Made by a program: the position numbers and the translations under genes | The notes under the pieces: generated by a model | What the model was told of the DNA's origin: nothing | What the model saw: the letters and a program-made list of their open reading frames with translations, nothing else | Database searches by the model: none | Source: Streptomyces sp. HD | GTDB taxonomy: Bacteria; Actinomycetota; Actinomycetes; Streptomycetales; Streptomycetaceae | Assembly (NCBI RefSeq): GCF_028369295.1 | Contig: NZ_JAQMYP010000024.1 | Location: forward strand, 1-64,000 | Length of the DNA stretch: 64,000 nucleotides | Reading direction: 5' to 3' | In this document: positions 50,736-59,953 of the stretch, one piece after another | Layout: each line of letters begins with the position of its first letter | Position numbering within the stretch: position 1 is the first letter of the stretch

Positions 50736-52358
50736 ATGGTCAAGGCAGGTGTCTCCACAGCCGAGTTGGTCGCCGGAAGGTATCGGCTCGTCGATGTCGT
50801 GCATCGCGAGACGAACCGCGTCAGTTACTACGGCGAGGACATCGAAACCGAACGCACGTGCCTCCTCACCCAGGTCGGTCTGCCCGAGGATCCCGGCCCG
50901 GACGACCGGCGCCGGGCGGCCTCCCGGATCCTGCGGACGTCCGAACGGATCGGGCTGCTGCGGCCGGGCCGGGTCGCCACCGCCCTGGACGTCGTCGAGG
51001 AGTCCGGGAGTCTGTGGATCGTCACCGAGTGGGTCGACGGCACACCGCTGGGCGAACTCCTCGCCCAGCAGGGCGCGTTCAACTACGTGCGGGCCGCCCG
51101 CATCGGCCTCGAACTGCTCGACGTGCTGGAGGCCGCGCATGTCGCGGGCATCACGCACGGCGAACTGAGCCCGGGCCAGGTGTTCGTGCGCCACGACGGC
51201 TCCGTCGTCGTCACCGGCTTCGGGCTGGCCGGCGCGACCCTCGCACCCAGGGTCGCCGCACCGTCGTACGCGTCCCCGGAGCAGGCCCGCGACGAGCGCA
51301 TCGGGCCGGCGTCCGATCTGTGGGCGCTCGGCGCGATCCTCTACACGATGGTCGAGGGGCGCCCGCCGTACCGCGAACGGGACCGGCCCGAGGCCACGTT
51401 GAAGGGCGTGGACCGGCTTCCGCTGCGCGCCCCGGTGCGGGCCGGGCCGCTCACCCAGGCCGTGCAGGGGCTGTTGCGCAAGGACTCCCGGGAGCGGCTG
51501 AGCAGACCGGTGGTCCGCGACGCGTTCGTGCGGGTCCTCAGCGAGGACCCCGAGGGCGCCCTGCAGGAGATGCCGCGGCCCCGCATGCGCGGCCGGTGCC
51601 CGGTCGGACCGGCCTGGAGCAGACGCGCCATGGTCGCCGGAACGGCGCTGGCGGTGGTGACCGTCGCGGCGGCCGTCCTTGTCGCGACCAACGACTGGCA
51701 GGACGACCCGGGCCCGTCGGCGGCGGGCACGGCGCCCAGTCCGTCGGCCTCCGCCGGGGCGCCGACCGGCTCGTCGGCCACTCCCCCGACCGGCTCGTCC
51801 GCCACTCCCACGGGCACCCCGTCCCCCACGGGCAGCCCCTCCCCCACCCGGGAGCCGGGGACCCCGACCGCTTCCCCCACGGGCAACGCCCTGCCGCCCG
51901 GCTACCGCACGTACAAGTCGCCGGAAGGCTTCTCCGTCGCCCTGCCCGAGGGCTGGCAGCCGCTGCGCACCAAGCGCGCCTCGGACCTGGCGTACCGCGT
52001 GTTCTTCAGTGCCGACGACGATCCGCGCAAGCTGGCGATCACCTACAGCGAGCGAGTGGGCCCGGACCCCGTCGCCGTGTGGCGTGACGACGTCCAGCCG
52101 GGCCTTGAGGAGTGGAGCGGGTTCCGGCGGATCGGCGACATCGAGGCGACCACGTATCAGGGGTACAAGGCCGCCGACATGGAGTGGCTCTCCGAGAAGG
52201 ACGGCACCCGGGTGCGCACCTTCGGCCGCGGTTTCGTGGTCGCCGAACACCGCGGATACTCGCTGCGCTGGACGACCCCGGAGGACGACTGGGACGACCC
52301 CGGGAACCGGGAGGCCCTGGATGTGTTCCTGCGGACCTTCCGGGTTCCCGGGGACTGA
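50736..52358 (+). CDS. Membrane-anchored protein pseudokinase
   Basis: 540 residues. The N-terminal kinase-fold domain (about 5-265) resembles Pkn-type Ser/Thr kinases but lacks the catalytic residues. The VAIK lysine position reads CLLTQV, HRDxKPxN reads HGELSPGQV near residue 140, and DFG reads GFG. The APE-like segment PSYASPEQAR and SDLWALGAILYTMVEGRPPY are kept. A membrane helix (about 295-315) follows, then a Thr/Ser/Pro linker and an extracellular beta domain from about 395. I prefer this ATG, five bases after GAGGGA; an ATG two codons upstream overlaps that site. Confidence 0.85.
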   Translation: MVKAGVSTAELVAGRYRLVDVVHRETNRVSYYGEDIETERTCLLTQVGLPEDPGPDDRRRAASRILRTSERIGLLRPGRVATALDVVEESGSLWIVTEWVDGTPLGELLAQQGAFNYVRAARIGLELLDVLEAAHVAGITHGELSPGQVFVRHDGSVVVTGFGLAGATLAPRVAAPSYASPEQARDERIGPASDLWALGAILYTMVEGRPPYRERDRPEATLKGVDRLPLRAPVRAGPLTQAVQGLLRKDSRERLSRPVVRDAFVRVLSEDPEGALQEMPRPRMRGRCPVGPAWSRRAMVAGTALAVVTVAAAVLVATNDWQDDPGPSAAGTAPSPSASAGAPTGSSATPPTGSSATPTGTPSPTGSPSPTREPGTPTASPTGNALPPGYRTYKSPEGFSVALPEGWQPLRTKRASDLAYRVFFSADDDPRKLAITYSERVGPDPVAVWRDDVQPGLEEWSGFRRIGDIEATTYQGYKAADMEWLSEKDGTRVRTFGRGFVVAEHRGYSLRWTTPEDDWDDPGNREALDVFLRTFRVPGD

Positions 52359-53795
52359 TCACCTCGGCCCGCGGGGTGCGCGCATCGCCCGCAGGGGCAG
52401 GGAGTGCAGCGGGTCCGTGCGCCAACTCGCCTTGAACGTACGGTCCTTGAGCGAGCAGGTCACATCCAGGTGGTGCGGGGTCTCCAGGAAGGCGACGTCC
52501 ACGGCGAGGGTGTCCGTGCCGGTCCAGCCACCGCTCACCGCGGTGGGCACGGGCTCCTCGGTGACGGTCCAGCCGGCCTCGCCGAACCGCACCGGCAACG
52601 GGTGACCGTCCTCGGTGAGCGTCAGCGTCCAGCCGTCCGCGCCCGGTGCGAGGTCGATCGCGGTCAGCTTGGGCAGGTGCCCGCAGACACCGCCGTCCGG
52701 GGTGAACGCGGCGGCGGACCAGGCCTCCGCCCGCTCCGGCGGTGCGGGCTTGCCGACCGCGGGTTGCAGTGCGAGGCCGGCCAGCCGCTCGGCCAGGGCC
52801 GCGTCCGCCTCCTCGCCGCCGGTCACGGGCGCGGCTCGGAACGCGGGCAGCAGATGTTCCCAGACCATGTTCAGCAGGGTCTGCATGTCCCAGGTGTCCG
52901 CGGTCGTCGCGATCACGACGTCCTGCTCGGGCAGCACGATGCAGAACTGGCCGAAGGCGCCGTCGCCGCGATAGCCGTGCCGGGACATCCAGAACTTGAA
53001 GCCGTACCCGCGCTGCCAGTCCTCCCCGGGCATCGCTCCGGCGTTCGGGATCTGCGGCCGGGTGGCCTCGGCCACCCACCACTCGGGCAGCAGCCGCTCG
53101 CCCTCCCACACCCCGCCGCTCAGATACAGCTGGCCGAGCCGGGCGATCGCGTCGGTGGTGGCGTGCAGTCCGCTGAAGCCGAGCTCCCGGCCGGAACGGT
53201 CCGTCAGCCAGGCGACGTCGCCGATGCCGAGCGGATCCAGCAGGCGCGGCCGCAGATACTCGGTCAGCGACTGGCCGCTGACGCGCTGGATGATGGCCGA
53301 GAGGGCGAAGGTGGCGGACTGGTTGTACGCGAAGACCGTGCCCGGGTCGTGGGGCGGGGGTACCAGGAGGAAGCCGCGCACGAGGTCCTCGCGGTCCCGT
53401 TCCCGCGCCTCGAAGAGGGTGTCGGTCTCATGTCCGCTGGCCATGGACGCCACGTGCCGCACGAGCATGGCGCGGCTGCGCGGATCGGTGATCTCGGCCT
53501 CGAACTCGGGGAAGTACGAGATCACCGGGTCGTCGAGCCGAATCAGCCCCTCGCCGGCGGCGATACCGACGGCGGTCGAGGTGAAGCTCTTGCTGATCGA
53601 GTAGAGCAGATGCGGACGGTCCTCGGCGTAGGGCGCCCACCATCCCGAGGCGACGAGGCGGCCGTGCCGCAGGATCATCAGGCTGTGCGGCTCGATGTCG
53701 GGGGTGGTTTCGAGGTCGTCGAGGAAGGCGAGGACACCGGAGGCGTCGACACCCTGGGCGGCGGGAGTACTCGAAGGCAACGGGCGAACACTCAT
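52359..53795 (-). CDS. Serine hydrolase (class C beta-lactamase family), cytoplasmic
   Basis: 478 residues with Ser66-x-x-Lys69 (LLYSISKSFTS), a YNQ tyrosine motif (FAYNQSATFALS) and a C-terminal lipocalin-like extension. No signal peptide, so it is probably an intracellular esterase/amidase. GAGAGGA precedes the ATG. Its stop is immediately next to the stop of the convergent pseudokinase gene, the two forming TGATCA. Confidence 0.87.
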   Translation of the reverse strand: MSVRPLPSSTPAAQGVDASGVLAFLDDLETTPDIEPHSLMILRHGRLVASGWWAPYAEDRPHLLYSISKSFTSTAVGIAAGEGLIRLDDPVISYFPEFEAEITDPRSRAMLVRHVASMASGHETDTLFEARERDREDLVRGFLLVPPPHDPGTVFAYNQSATFALSAIIQRVSGQSLTEYLRPRLLDPLGIGDVAWLTDRSGRELGFSGLHATTDAIARLGQLYLSGGVWEGERLLPEWWVAEATRPQIPNAGAMPGEDWQRGYGFKFWMSRHGYRGDGAFGQFCIVLPEQDVVIATTADTWDMQTLLNMVWEHLLPAFRAAPVTGGEEADAALAERLAGLALQPAVGKPAPPERAEAWSAAAFTPDGGVCGHLPKLTAIDLAPGADGWTLTLTEDGHPLPVRFGEAGWTVTEEPVPTAVSGGWTGTDTLAVDVAFLETPHHLDVTCSLKDRTFKASWRTDPLHSLPLRAMRAPRGPR

Positions 53796-53914
53796 GCGGG
53801 CATCCTCTCTCGGGACCGGGCGCCGATCGAGGGAATAAACGCTGCAGGGCCGTGGATATAGGCTGCGTCTCTGCACTTCTGCAGTCCGACCAGCCCTTTC
53901 CAGGAGAGTCATCC

Positions 53915-54958
53915 GTGACCCTTGCGTTCGTTCCGCCCGAGACGTCCCCCGCGACCCAGGCCCCGCTGTCCGACCTCGTCGCCCGGGACGCGCGTGAGTT
54001 CGGGGTCTACGCGCGGACCGGAGGGTGGGCCTTCGGGCTGATGGTGGCGCGCAGCGTGCGGCCCGGCGGGCAGGGTGCGGGCGAGACGCCGAAGGTGTCC
54101 GCGAAGGAGTTCGCCGAGCTCGCCGGATGCTCCCCCGACCGTGTCATGCGCTACTACAAGGCCTGGGACCGGGCCGCCGACGACGGTCTCGTCCCGCACT
54201 TCGAGGCGCTCGCGCCGGGCCAGGAGGTGGAGCTGCCGGACGCCGACGTGTGGCTCAGCTACTACGTCTCCCGCAACAGCGCCACCTCCGAGCGCGGCAC
54301 CGCCATCACCGAGGCCGCCGAGGCGGAGGGCATCCGCCCGACCAAGGCGCTGGAGGTCGCCGAGAACCCCACCGCGCTGCGCGCCGCGATCCTCGCCGAC
54401 CCCTCGACGGCCCGCGCGGCCCGTCAGGCGCTCCTGGACCGGGTGCGCGAAGACCCGGACCTGCAGGCCGAGTTGGCGCGTGACGTGGTCCGCACCGAGG
54501 AGCTGAAGAAGGCCGTCGCCGGAGAGAACCGGGCCGCCGACCGGATCGACTACGTCCGCCAGATCGCCGAGTCCGGACAGATCAAGACGCCCGCCGGGCA
54601 GACGGTCGACGCGCCCGTCGACCTGCGCCAGGAGGCCGAGCGGCATCTGTCGCTGATCGACGAACTGGAGGACGACGAGGACACCGGCGAGTGGGCCACG
54701 GAGGCCTACGGCGCCATGAAGTCCCTGGTCGTCGAGGCCGTGGAGGCCGACCCGGAGCTGCGGGTGCAGGAGCGGCGGACGAAGTTCTACAGCAGCCTGC
54801 AGAAGGCGACGAAGGTCTTCGAGGAACTGACCTTCGACGATGTGCAGGAGTTCGTCGAGGACGACATGGTCCAGCAGCTGGAGGAGCTCCAGCAGGCCAT
54901 CGCCACCTGCATCTCGGCATTGCGCGGGACGCAGCCAGGCCCCGCGCGGGCGGAGTAA
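53915..54958 (+). CDS. Hypothetical protein with HTH-like segment and acidic helical C-terminus
   Basis: 347 residues; I do not recognise a family. Residues 61-86 (VSAKEFAELAGCSPDRVMRYYKAWDRA) look like a helix-turn-helix similar in style to ParB/KorB-type proteins. The rest is highly charged and mostly helical, with an acidic stretch (LIDELEDDEDTGEW) and a Gln/Glu-rich C-terminus likely to form coiled coil. CAGGAGAG precedes the GTG by eight bases, a strong ribosome site. Possibly a nucleoid or regulatory protein; no neighbours suggest a pathway. Confidence 0.7.
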   Translation: MTLAFVPPETSPATQAPLSDLVARDAREFGVYARTGGWAFGLMVARSVRPGGQGAGETPKVSAKEFAELAGCSPDRVMRYYKAWDRAADDGLVPHFEALAPGQEVELPDADVWLSYYVSRNSATSERGTAITEAAEAEGIRPTKALEVAENPTALRAAILADPSTARAARQALLDRVREDPDLQAELARDVVRTEELKKAVAGENRAADRIDYVRQIAESGQIKTPAGQTVDAPVDLRQEAERHLSLIDELEDDEDTGEWATEAYGAMKSLVVEAVEADPELRVQERRTKFYSSLQKATKVFEELTFDDVQEFVEDDMVQQLEELQQAIATCISALRGTQPGPARAE

Positions 54959-54986
54959 CCGGCTCGGACGGCCGAGGCGCCGCCGT

Positions 54987-55469
54987 TCACTGCGTGTGGC
55001 GGTGGCGCACCCACAGCGGGACCACGAACCAGCACACCAGGTACCAGACGACCACGCCCGCGACCAGCCAGGGCACATAGCCGTCGTGTGTCGCGACCCG
55101 CAGGATCAGCAGGAGTGCGCCCACCATCACGGCGAGCAGCAGAAGCAGGCCGACGACGGTCAGCCGGGAGGCCCATTCCACGGCCTGCGGCTTGATGCGG
55201 CGCCCGGACACCAGACGGTGCAGGGACACGGGGCCGATCAGGGCGCCGGTGGCGGCGGCGCCCAGGACGACGGTCACGATGTAGATGACCTGGTCGGTGT
55301 CGGCGAGGGTGTCGTACTTCGTCGTGAACACGACGGTGAGCAGGAAGCCGAAGAGGATCTGTACGCCCATCTGGGCCACGCGGACCTCTTGGAGGATCTC
55401 TCCCCACATGCGGTCGGCGCGCTCCTCCTCGGTCTCGTCGCGGCCCGTGCGCTGTTCCTGCTCGGTCAT
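54987..55469 (-). CDS. DUF6328 four-helix membrane protein
   Basis: 160 residues: a charged cytoplasmic start (MTEQEQRTGRDETEEERADRMWGEILQEVRVAQMGVQILFGFLLTVVFTTKY, the family signature), then four membrane helices and a short basic end (PLWVRHRHTQ). Function unknown. Convergent with the hypothetical gene at 53915. Confidence 0.82.
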   Translation of the reverse strand: MTEQEQRTGRDETEEERADRMWGEILQEVRVAQMGVQILFGFLLTVVFTTKYDTLADTDQVIYIVTVVLGAAATGALIGPVSLHRLVSGRRIKPQAVEWASRLTVVGLLLLLAVMVGALLLILRVATHDGYVPWLVAGVVVWYLVCWFVVPLWVRHRHTQ

Positions 55470-55510
55470 GCGGGTACGGGTAACCCCGGCGCATCGCGCT
55501 CAAACGGCGG

Positions 55511-55546
55511 GGCTCCGGGACCAGCCGGGTGGCCGTTCCCGGAGCC
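55511..55546 (-). terminator. Hairpin downstream of the aldo/keto reductase gene
   Basis: GGCTCCGGGA (55511-55520) and TCCCGGAGCC (55537-55546) form a 10-bp stem with a 16-base loop, directly after the stop of the minus-strand reductase gene. No T-tract. Confidence 0.55.
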
Positions 55547-55554
55547 GTACGCGT

Positions 55555-56538
55555 CTACCAGCGGTTTTCCACCTGGTCCTTGATGCGCCGGTCGTAGAGG
55601 TCCTGGATCGCGGCGAGTGTCTCGTCCGACAGGTCCGGCAGTGCGGCGGCGGCCGCGTTCGCGCGGGCCTGCTCCGGCGAGCGGGCGCCCGGGATCACCG
55701 TGGTCACGCCGGGCTGCTGGATGATCCAGCGCAGCGCCAGCTGGGCCGGGGTGAAACCCCCGGGGGCGAGGGCGGCGAACTCGACGGCGGCCTCCACTCC
55801 CGACTCGTAGTCGACGCCGGAGAAGGTCTCGCCCTGGTCGAAGGACTCGCCGTGCCGGTTGTAGGTGCGGTGGTCGTTCGCCGGGAAGACGGTGTCCTTG
55901 GTGTACTTGCCGGACAGCAGGCCGGAGGCCAGCGGGACGCGGGCGATGATGCCGACTCCGGCCTCCCGCGCGGCGGGCAGCACCTCGCGCAGCGGCTTCA
56001 TGCGGAACGGGTTGAGGATGATCTGCACGCTGGCCACGCCGGGCCGGGCGATGGCGGTCAGCGCCTCCTCGCAGGTCTCCACGCTGACGCCGTAGTGGGC
56101 GATGCGCTCCTCCTCGACCAGGGTGTCCAGGGCGTCGAACACCTCGTCCGTCGAGTAGACCGGCGTCGGCGGGCAGTGCAGCTGGACCAGGTCGAGGCGG
56201 TCCACGCCGAGGTTGCGCCGCGAACGGTCGTTCCAGGCGCGGAAGTTGTCGAGGACGTAGTTCTCGGGGATCTGGTCGACCCGGCGGCCCATCTTGGTCG
56301 CCACGAAGATGTCCAGCTCGGGCCTGCCGCGCAGGAACGTGGCGATGGTCTGTTCGCTGCGCCCGTCGCCGTACACGTCGGCGGTGTCGAAGAAGGTCAC
56401 CCCCGACTCGACCGCCGCCTGAAGCACCGAAAGGGCTTCCTTCTCGTCGACGTCTCCCCAGTCGGCGCCCAGCTGCCACGTTCCGAGACCGACGACGGAT
56501 GCCCGCTGACCCGACCTACCGATTACACGCTCGTCCAT
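55555..56538 (-). CDS. Aldo/keto reductase
   Basis: 327-residue NADPH-dependent oxidoreductase of the AKR superfamily. The catalytic tetrad is visible: Asp and Tyr in FFDTADVYGDGRSE, Lys in FVATKMGR and His in LVQLHCPP. The cofactor segment near the C-terminus is TTVIPGARSPEQARAN. Resembles YajO/IolS-like reductases of broad substrate range. It diverges from the Tat-exported flavoprotein gene, sharing a 138-bp region that holds a LacI-like palindrome. Confidence 0.9.
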   Translation of the reverse strand: MDERVIGRSGQRASVVGLGTWQLGADWGDVDEKEALSVLQAAVESGVTFFDTADVYGDGRSEQTIATFLRGRPELDIFVATKMGRRVDQIPENYVLDNFRAWNDRSRRNLGVDRLDLVQLHCPPTPVYSTDEVFDALDTLVEEERIAHYGVSVETCEEALTAIARPGVASVQIILNPFRMKPLREVLPAAREAGVGIIARVPLASGLLSGKYTKDTVFPANDHRTYNRHGESFDQGETFSGVDYESGVEAAVEFAALAPGGFTPAQLALRWIIQQPGVTTVIPGARSPEQARANAAAAALPDLSDETLAAIQDLYDRRIKDQVENRW

Positions 56539-56636
56539 GGCGTCAGTGTGTCATTCGCCGGGGCGGATGCGCGGAGCGGCCCCCTCCACTCCGCTTCCTG
56601 TGAATCCGTCACCCACAAGAGTGAATCAGCTCGGCG

Positions 56637-56650
56637 GGCAAGCGCTTGCC
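56637..56650. promoter_or_regulatory. LacI-family-type palindrome GGCAAGCGCTTGCC
   Basis: A perfect 14-bp palindrome with the central CG step typical of LacI/GalR operators. It lies 26 bp before the GTG of the cholesterol-oxidase-like gene, in the region shared with the aldo/keto reductase. No LacI gene is in the window, so the regulator would act in trans. Confidence 0.6.
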
Positions 56651-56676
56651 GTCCGGGCCGATCCTAGCTTGGGCCT

Positions 56677-58368
56677 GTGATCGACGACGTCAGCCGCAGA
56701 GGCTTCCTGCGCACCACCGCCGCCCTGGCCGCCATACCGGTCCTGCTCCCGGCCGATCCGGCCGTCGCCGCACAGGAGTTACCGGACTTCCCGACGGAGG
56801 TGGCGCTGTACCGCTCGGCGTACCGCAACTGGGTCGGCGAGATCACCGCCGACGGGCTGTGGGCCTGTGCTCCGGCCGACCCGGACCAGGTGGTCGCCGC
56901 CGTCAACTGGGCCTGGCGGCACGGCTGGCGGGTCCGCGCGCGGGGCGCCTCGCACGGCTGGTCACCCCTGACGATCACGCGGGGCACTCCGTCGGACGCG
57001 CCGGTCCTCCTCGTCGACACCGCCTCCCATCTCACCGGGCTGTCCCTGGAGTCGGCGAACTCCGTGCGCGCCTCCACCGGCGTCACTCTGGAGGCCCTGC
57101 TCACCCACCTGGAGGGGCACGGCCTGGGCGTCACCGCCGCGCCCGCGCCCGGCAACCTCACGCTGGGCGGCGCCCTGGCCATCGACGCGCACGGCACGGC
57201 CGTACCGGCGCGGGGCGAACACCGGCTGCCCGGGCACACGTACGGCTCGCTGAGCAATCTGGTGCTGTCGCTGACGGCCGTCGTCTGGGACGAGGCCAGT
57301 GGCGCCTACGTACTGCGGACCTACGACCGTGCCGACGCGGACTGCGCGGCGCTGCTCACCCATCTGGGCCGGTCCCTGGTCACCGAGGTCGTGCTGCGGG
57401 TGGGCGCGAACAGCAACCTGCGGTGCGTCAGCCGTACGGACATCCCGGCCGGTGAACTCTTCGCCGCGCCCGGCGACGGGGGACGCACCCTGGCGAGCCA
57501 CCTGGACCGGGCCGGGCGGGTCGAGGCGATCTGGTTCGCGTTCACCGAGTTCCCGTGGCTGAAGGTGTGGAGCGTCTCCCCCACCCGGCCGCTGACTTCA
57601 CGGCATGTCACGGGGCCGTACAACTACCCGTTCTCGGACAACGTCCCGCGCCCGGTGGCGGAACTGGTCGGGCGGATGGTGTCGGACGGGGCCTGGTATC
57701 TGGCGCCGGTGCTCGGCAACGCGCAGTACGACGTGGCCGCGCTCGGGCTGGTGACGACCCTGTCGGCGGACATCTGGGGGCCGTCCAGGAACACGCTGCT
57801 GTATCTGCGGCCGACGACGCTGAGGATCGCCACGAACGGCTGCGCGGTGCTGACCAGCCGGGCCCAGGTGCAGCGTGTCGTCGCCGAGTTCACCGCCTTC
57901 TACCGGGAACGGCTCACTGCGTACGCCGACCGGGGGCACTTCCCGGTCAACGGCTCGCTGGAGATCCGGGTGACCGGTGTGGACGATCCGGCGGACGTCG
58001 GCTCGCAGGGGGCGCGGACCCCGCTGCTGTCCGCGCTCCGGCCCCGGGACGACCGGCCCGAGTGGGACACCGCCGTGTGGCTGAACATCCTGACGCTGCC
58101 GGGGACGCCGTACGCGGAGGCGTTCCTGCGTGAGATCGAGCAGTTCATGCTGCGCACCTTCGACGGCGGGTACGCCATGCCCCGGGTCGAGTGGTCGAAG
58201 GGCTGGGCCTACACCGACGAGGCCGCCTGGAGCGACGACGAGATGCTGGACGCGGTGGTGCCCGGCTCCTTCGGGGAGGACGTGTGGGGGCAGGCGTCCG
58301 GGGCCCTGGACCGGCTGGACCCCCACGGGGTGTTCGGCAACGCCTTCCTCGACCGGCTGTTCCGGTGA
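56677..58368 (+). CDS. Tat-exported FAD oxidase, type II cholesterol oxidase-like
   Basis: 563 residues. The Tat signal SRRGFLRTTAALAAIPVLLPADPAVAA carries the Arg pair at 7-8. A VAO-type FAD-binding domain follows, with His93 in RARGASHGWSPLT as the likely covalent FAD attachment. The C-terminal substrate domain contains GSLEIRVTGVD, matching the Glu-x-Arg pair of Brevibacterium type II cholesterol oxidase. It should oxidise a sterol or similar hydroxyl and release H2O2 outside the cell. Residue 35 is encoded by TTA (56779-56781), so translation should depend on bldA. LacI-type palindrome upstream. Confidence 0.85.
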   Translation: MIDDVSRRGFLRTTAALAAIPVLLPADPAVAAQELPDFPTEVALYRSAYRNWVGEITADGLWACAPADPDQVVAAVNWAWRHGWRVRARGASHGWSPLTITRGTPSDAPVLLVDTASHLTGLSLESANSVRASTGVTLEALLTHLEGHGLGVTAAPAPGNLTLGGALAIDAHGTAVPARGEHRLPGHTYGSLSNLVLSLTAVVWDEASGAYVLRTYDRADADCAALLTHLGRSLVTEVVLRVGANSNLRCVSRTDIPAGELFAAPGDGGRTLASHLDRAGRVEAIWFAFTEFPWLKVWSVSPTRPLTSRHVTGPYNYPFSDNVPRPVAELVGRMVSDGAWYLAPVLGNAQYDVAALGLVTTLSADIWGPSRNTLLYLRPTTLRIATNGCAVLTSRAQVQRVVAEFTAFYRERLTAYADRGHFPVNGSLEIRVTGVDDPADVGSQGARTPLLSALRPRDDRPEWDTAVWLNILTLPGTPYAEAFLREIEQFMLRTFDGGYAMPRVEWSKGWAYTDEAAWSDDEMLDAVVPGSFGEDVWGQASGALDRLDPHGVFGNAFLDRLFR

Positions 58369-58375
58369 GGTACGG

Positions 58376-59593
58376 CTATCTGCGGGACGTCAGCGCCCTG
58401 GCGTGCACGGTGCGGGCGACCTTCGGTCCGAGCCAGCGCTTGAGGCGGCGCAAGGCCTCCAGCTGTCCGGCCGCCCGGTCGAGCCGGTAGTACAGCTGGG
58501 GCGGTACGTGGGGCAGCAGGGGTGAGTGGCGCTGGCCCAGCAGGGCGAACATCTGCCGCGGGGGCAGGTCGATGTAGCGGGGCAGGTTCTCGTACCACTG
58601 AGCGCTGTAGCGGGCCGCGCTCTGGACGGGCAGGAGGGCCTGTTTGCGGGCCCGTTCGTAGTGGGCGAGGGCCTGCGGGAGCGAGGCGTGCTCGTGCAGG
58701 GCGTCGGCGAGGGCGATGGCGTCCTCCAGGGCCAGGGTGGTGCCGGCACCGATGGAGTAGTGGGTGGTGTGGGCGGCGTCGCCGAGCAGGACGAGGTTGC
58801 CGCGGTGCCAGGTGCGGTTGGTGAGAGTGCGGAAGGTCAGCCACTGCGCGGTGCCGTCGGCGCCGGAGCGGCCGATGAGGGGGTGGCCGTCGAGGACGGC
58901 GGCGAAGAGCTTCTCCAACAGGGCCAGTCCGGCGGCCTCGTTCGCGGTGTCGAGGCCCAGGCCGGTCCAGGTCTCGGGGGCGCACTCGACGACACAGGTG
59001 CCGGCCTCGGGGCCGAAGCCGTAGCCGTAGCCGTAGCACCAGATCCAGCCGTGCGCGGTCTCGACGAAGGCGAAGGTGAAGGCGTCGAAGGCCTTGCTGG
59101 TGCCGAGCCAGGCGTAGCGGTTGCGGCCCGCCATGAGCCTCGTGCCGAAGTGGTCGGCGTGGCGGGTGCGCAGGGCGCTGTGGACTCCGTCGCCGGCCAC
59201 GACCAGGTCGGCGGCGGGCAGGGTGTCCGGGGTGATCCGGTGCTCGAACTCCAGCCGTACGCCGAGTGCGCGGGCGCGCGCGGTGAGGATCTCCAGCAGC
59301 CGGTGGCGGCCGATGCCGCGTCCCTCGTCGCCGGGCCGACGGGTCGTCAGGTCCCGTACGTGGGCCACGCCTTCCCGCCACTGGACCGAGCTCTCGTCGA
59401 TGGCGCGGGCGGATTCGGGGTCGTGCTCGTGCAGCGTGTCCAGCAGGGTGCGCCAGTAGGTGACGCCCCAGCCGTAGGTGGCGCCCTCCGGGTCGCGTTC
59501 GTGGACGGTGACGTCGTGGGACGGGTCCCGCAGCTTCAGCAGGATCGAGAGATACAGGCCGGCGGGTCCGCCGCCGACGCACGCGACCTTCAC
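58376..59593 (-). CDS. FAD-dependent aromatic monooxygenase
   Basis: 405 residues, flavin monooxygenase fold: VACVGGGPAGLYLSILLKLRDPSHDVTVHERDPEGATYGWGVTYW at the start, ADLVVAGDGVHSALRTRHADHFG in the middle and GNLVLLGDAAHTTHYSIGAGTTLALEDA near residue 270. The GWGV segment suggests the salicylyl-CoA/anthraniloyl-CoA or VioD-like hydroxylase branch. The GTG start follows AGGGG with seven bases; a second GTG two codons upstream is possible. Convergent with the sterol-oxidase-like gene and divergent from melC. Confidence 0.85.
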   Translation of the reverse strand: MKVACVGGGPAGLYLSILLKLRDPSHDVTVHERDPEGATYGWGVTYWRTLLDTLHEHDPESARAIDESSVQWREGVAHVRDLTTRRPGDEGRGIGRHRLLEILTARARALGVRLEFEHRITPDTLPAADLVVAGDGVHSALRTRHADHFGTRLMAGRNRYAWLGTSKAFDAFTFAFVETAHGWIWCYGYGYGFGPEAGTCVVECAPETWTGLGLDTANEAAGLALLEKLFAAVLDGHPLIGRSGADGTAQWLTFRTLTNRTWHRGNLVLLGDAAHTTHYSIGAGTTLALEDAIALADALHEHASLPQALAHYERARKQALLPVQSAARYSAQWYENLPRYIDLPPRQMFALLGQRHSPLLPHVPPQLYYRLDRAAGQLEALRRLKRWLGPKVARTVHARALTSRR

Positions 59594-59953
59594 ACACACC
59601 CCTGAAAATTGCTCAAAGCGGTCATTTCGGCATCGCAGGGTAGCAGGGCGGGTGCGTCGATCCCTGGCGTTTTGAATCGCGCCAGTTTCCGCGGGTGAGA
59701 CAGACCACGAAGGACCCTCCCGCCCACCAAGGACCACCGGGAACGCGATCCCCAGGAGAAGGAATTGCTCATTCCGGGGATACGCGGGCGCCGTCCACAG
59801 CAAGATCACCCTCGTTCAAACTTGCACGACATGTGACTAATTGTCCGGATCGGAGCCAACCACTACCGACCGATTTCTCCCGCTCTCCTCGGTCCGGATA
59901 GGCATACGGAGTCCTCAACCGAACGCACCATCGAACGAACCCAGGAGGTCCGT
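59594..59953. other. 360-bp melC upstream region
   Basis: No convincing gene. The right part is less GC-rich and carries the presumed melC promoter (59815-59843) and the AGGAGG ribosome site. The left part carries the start of the monooxygenase gene. I see no clear operator. Confidence 0.55.
59815..59843 (+). promoter_or_regulatory. Candidate melC promoter
   Basis: TTCAAA (59815-59820) and TAATTG (59838-59843) are 17 bp apart, about 110 bp before melC1. Only a moderate match to the vegetative consensus. Confidence 0.35.

Noticed and set aside
52356..52361. TGATCA palindrome between two convergent genes as a regulatory site
   Set aside because: It is simply the two abutting TGA stop codons read on opposite strands.
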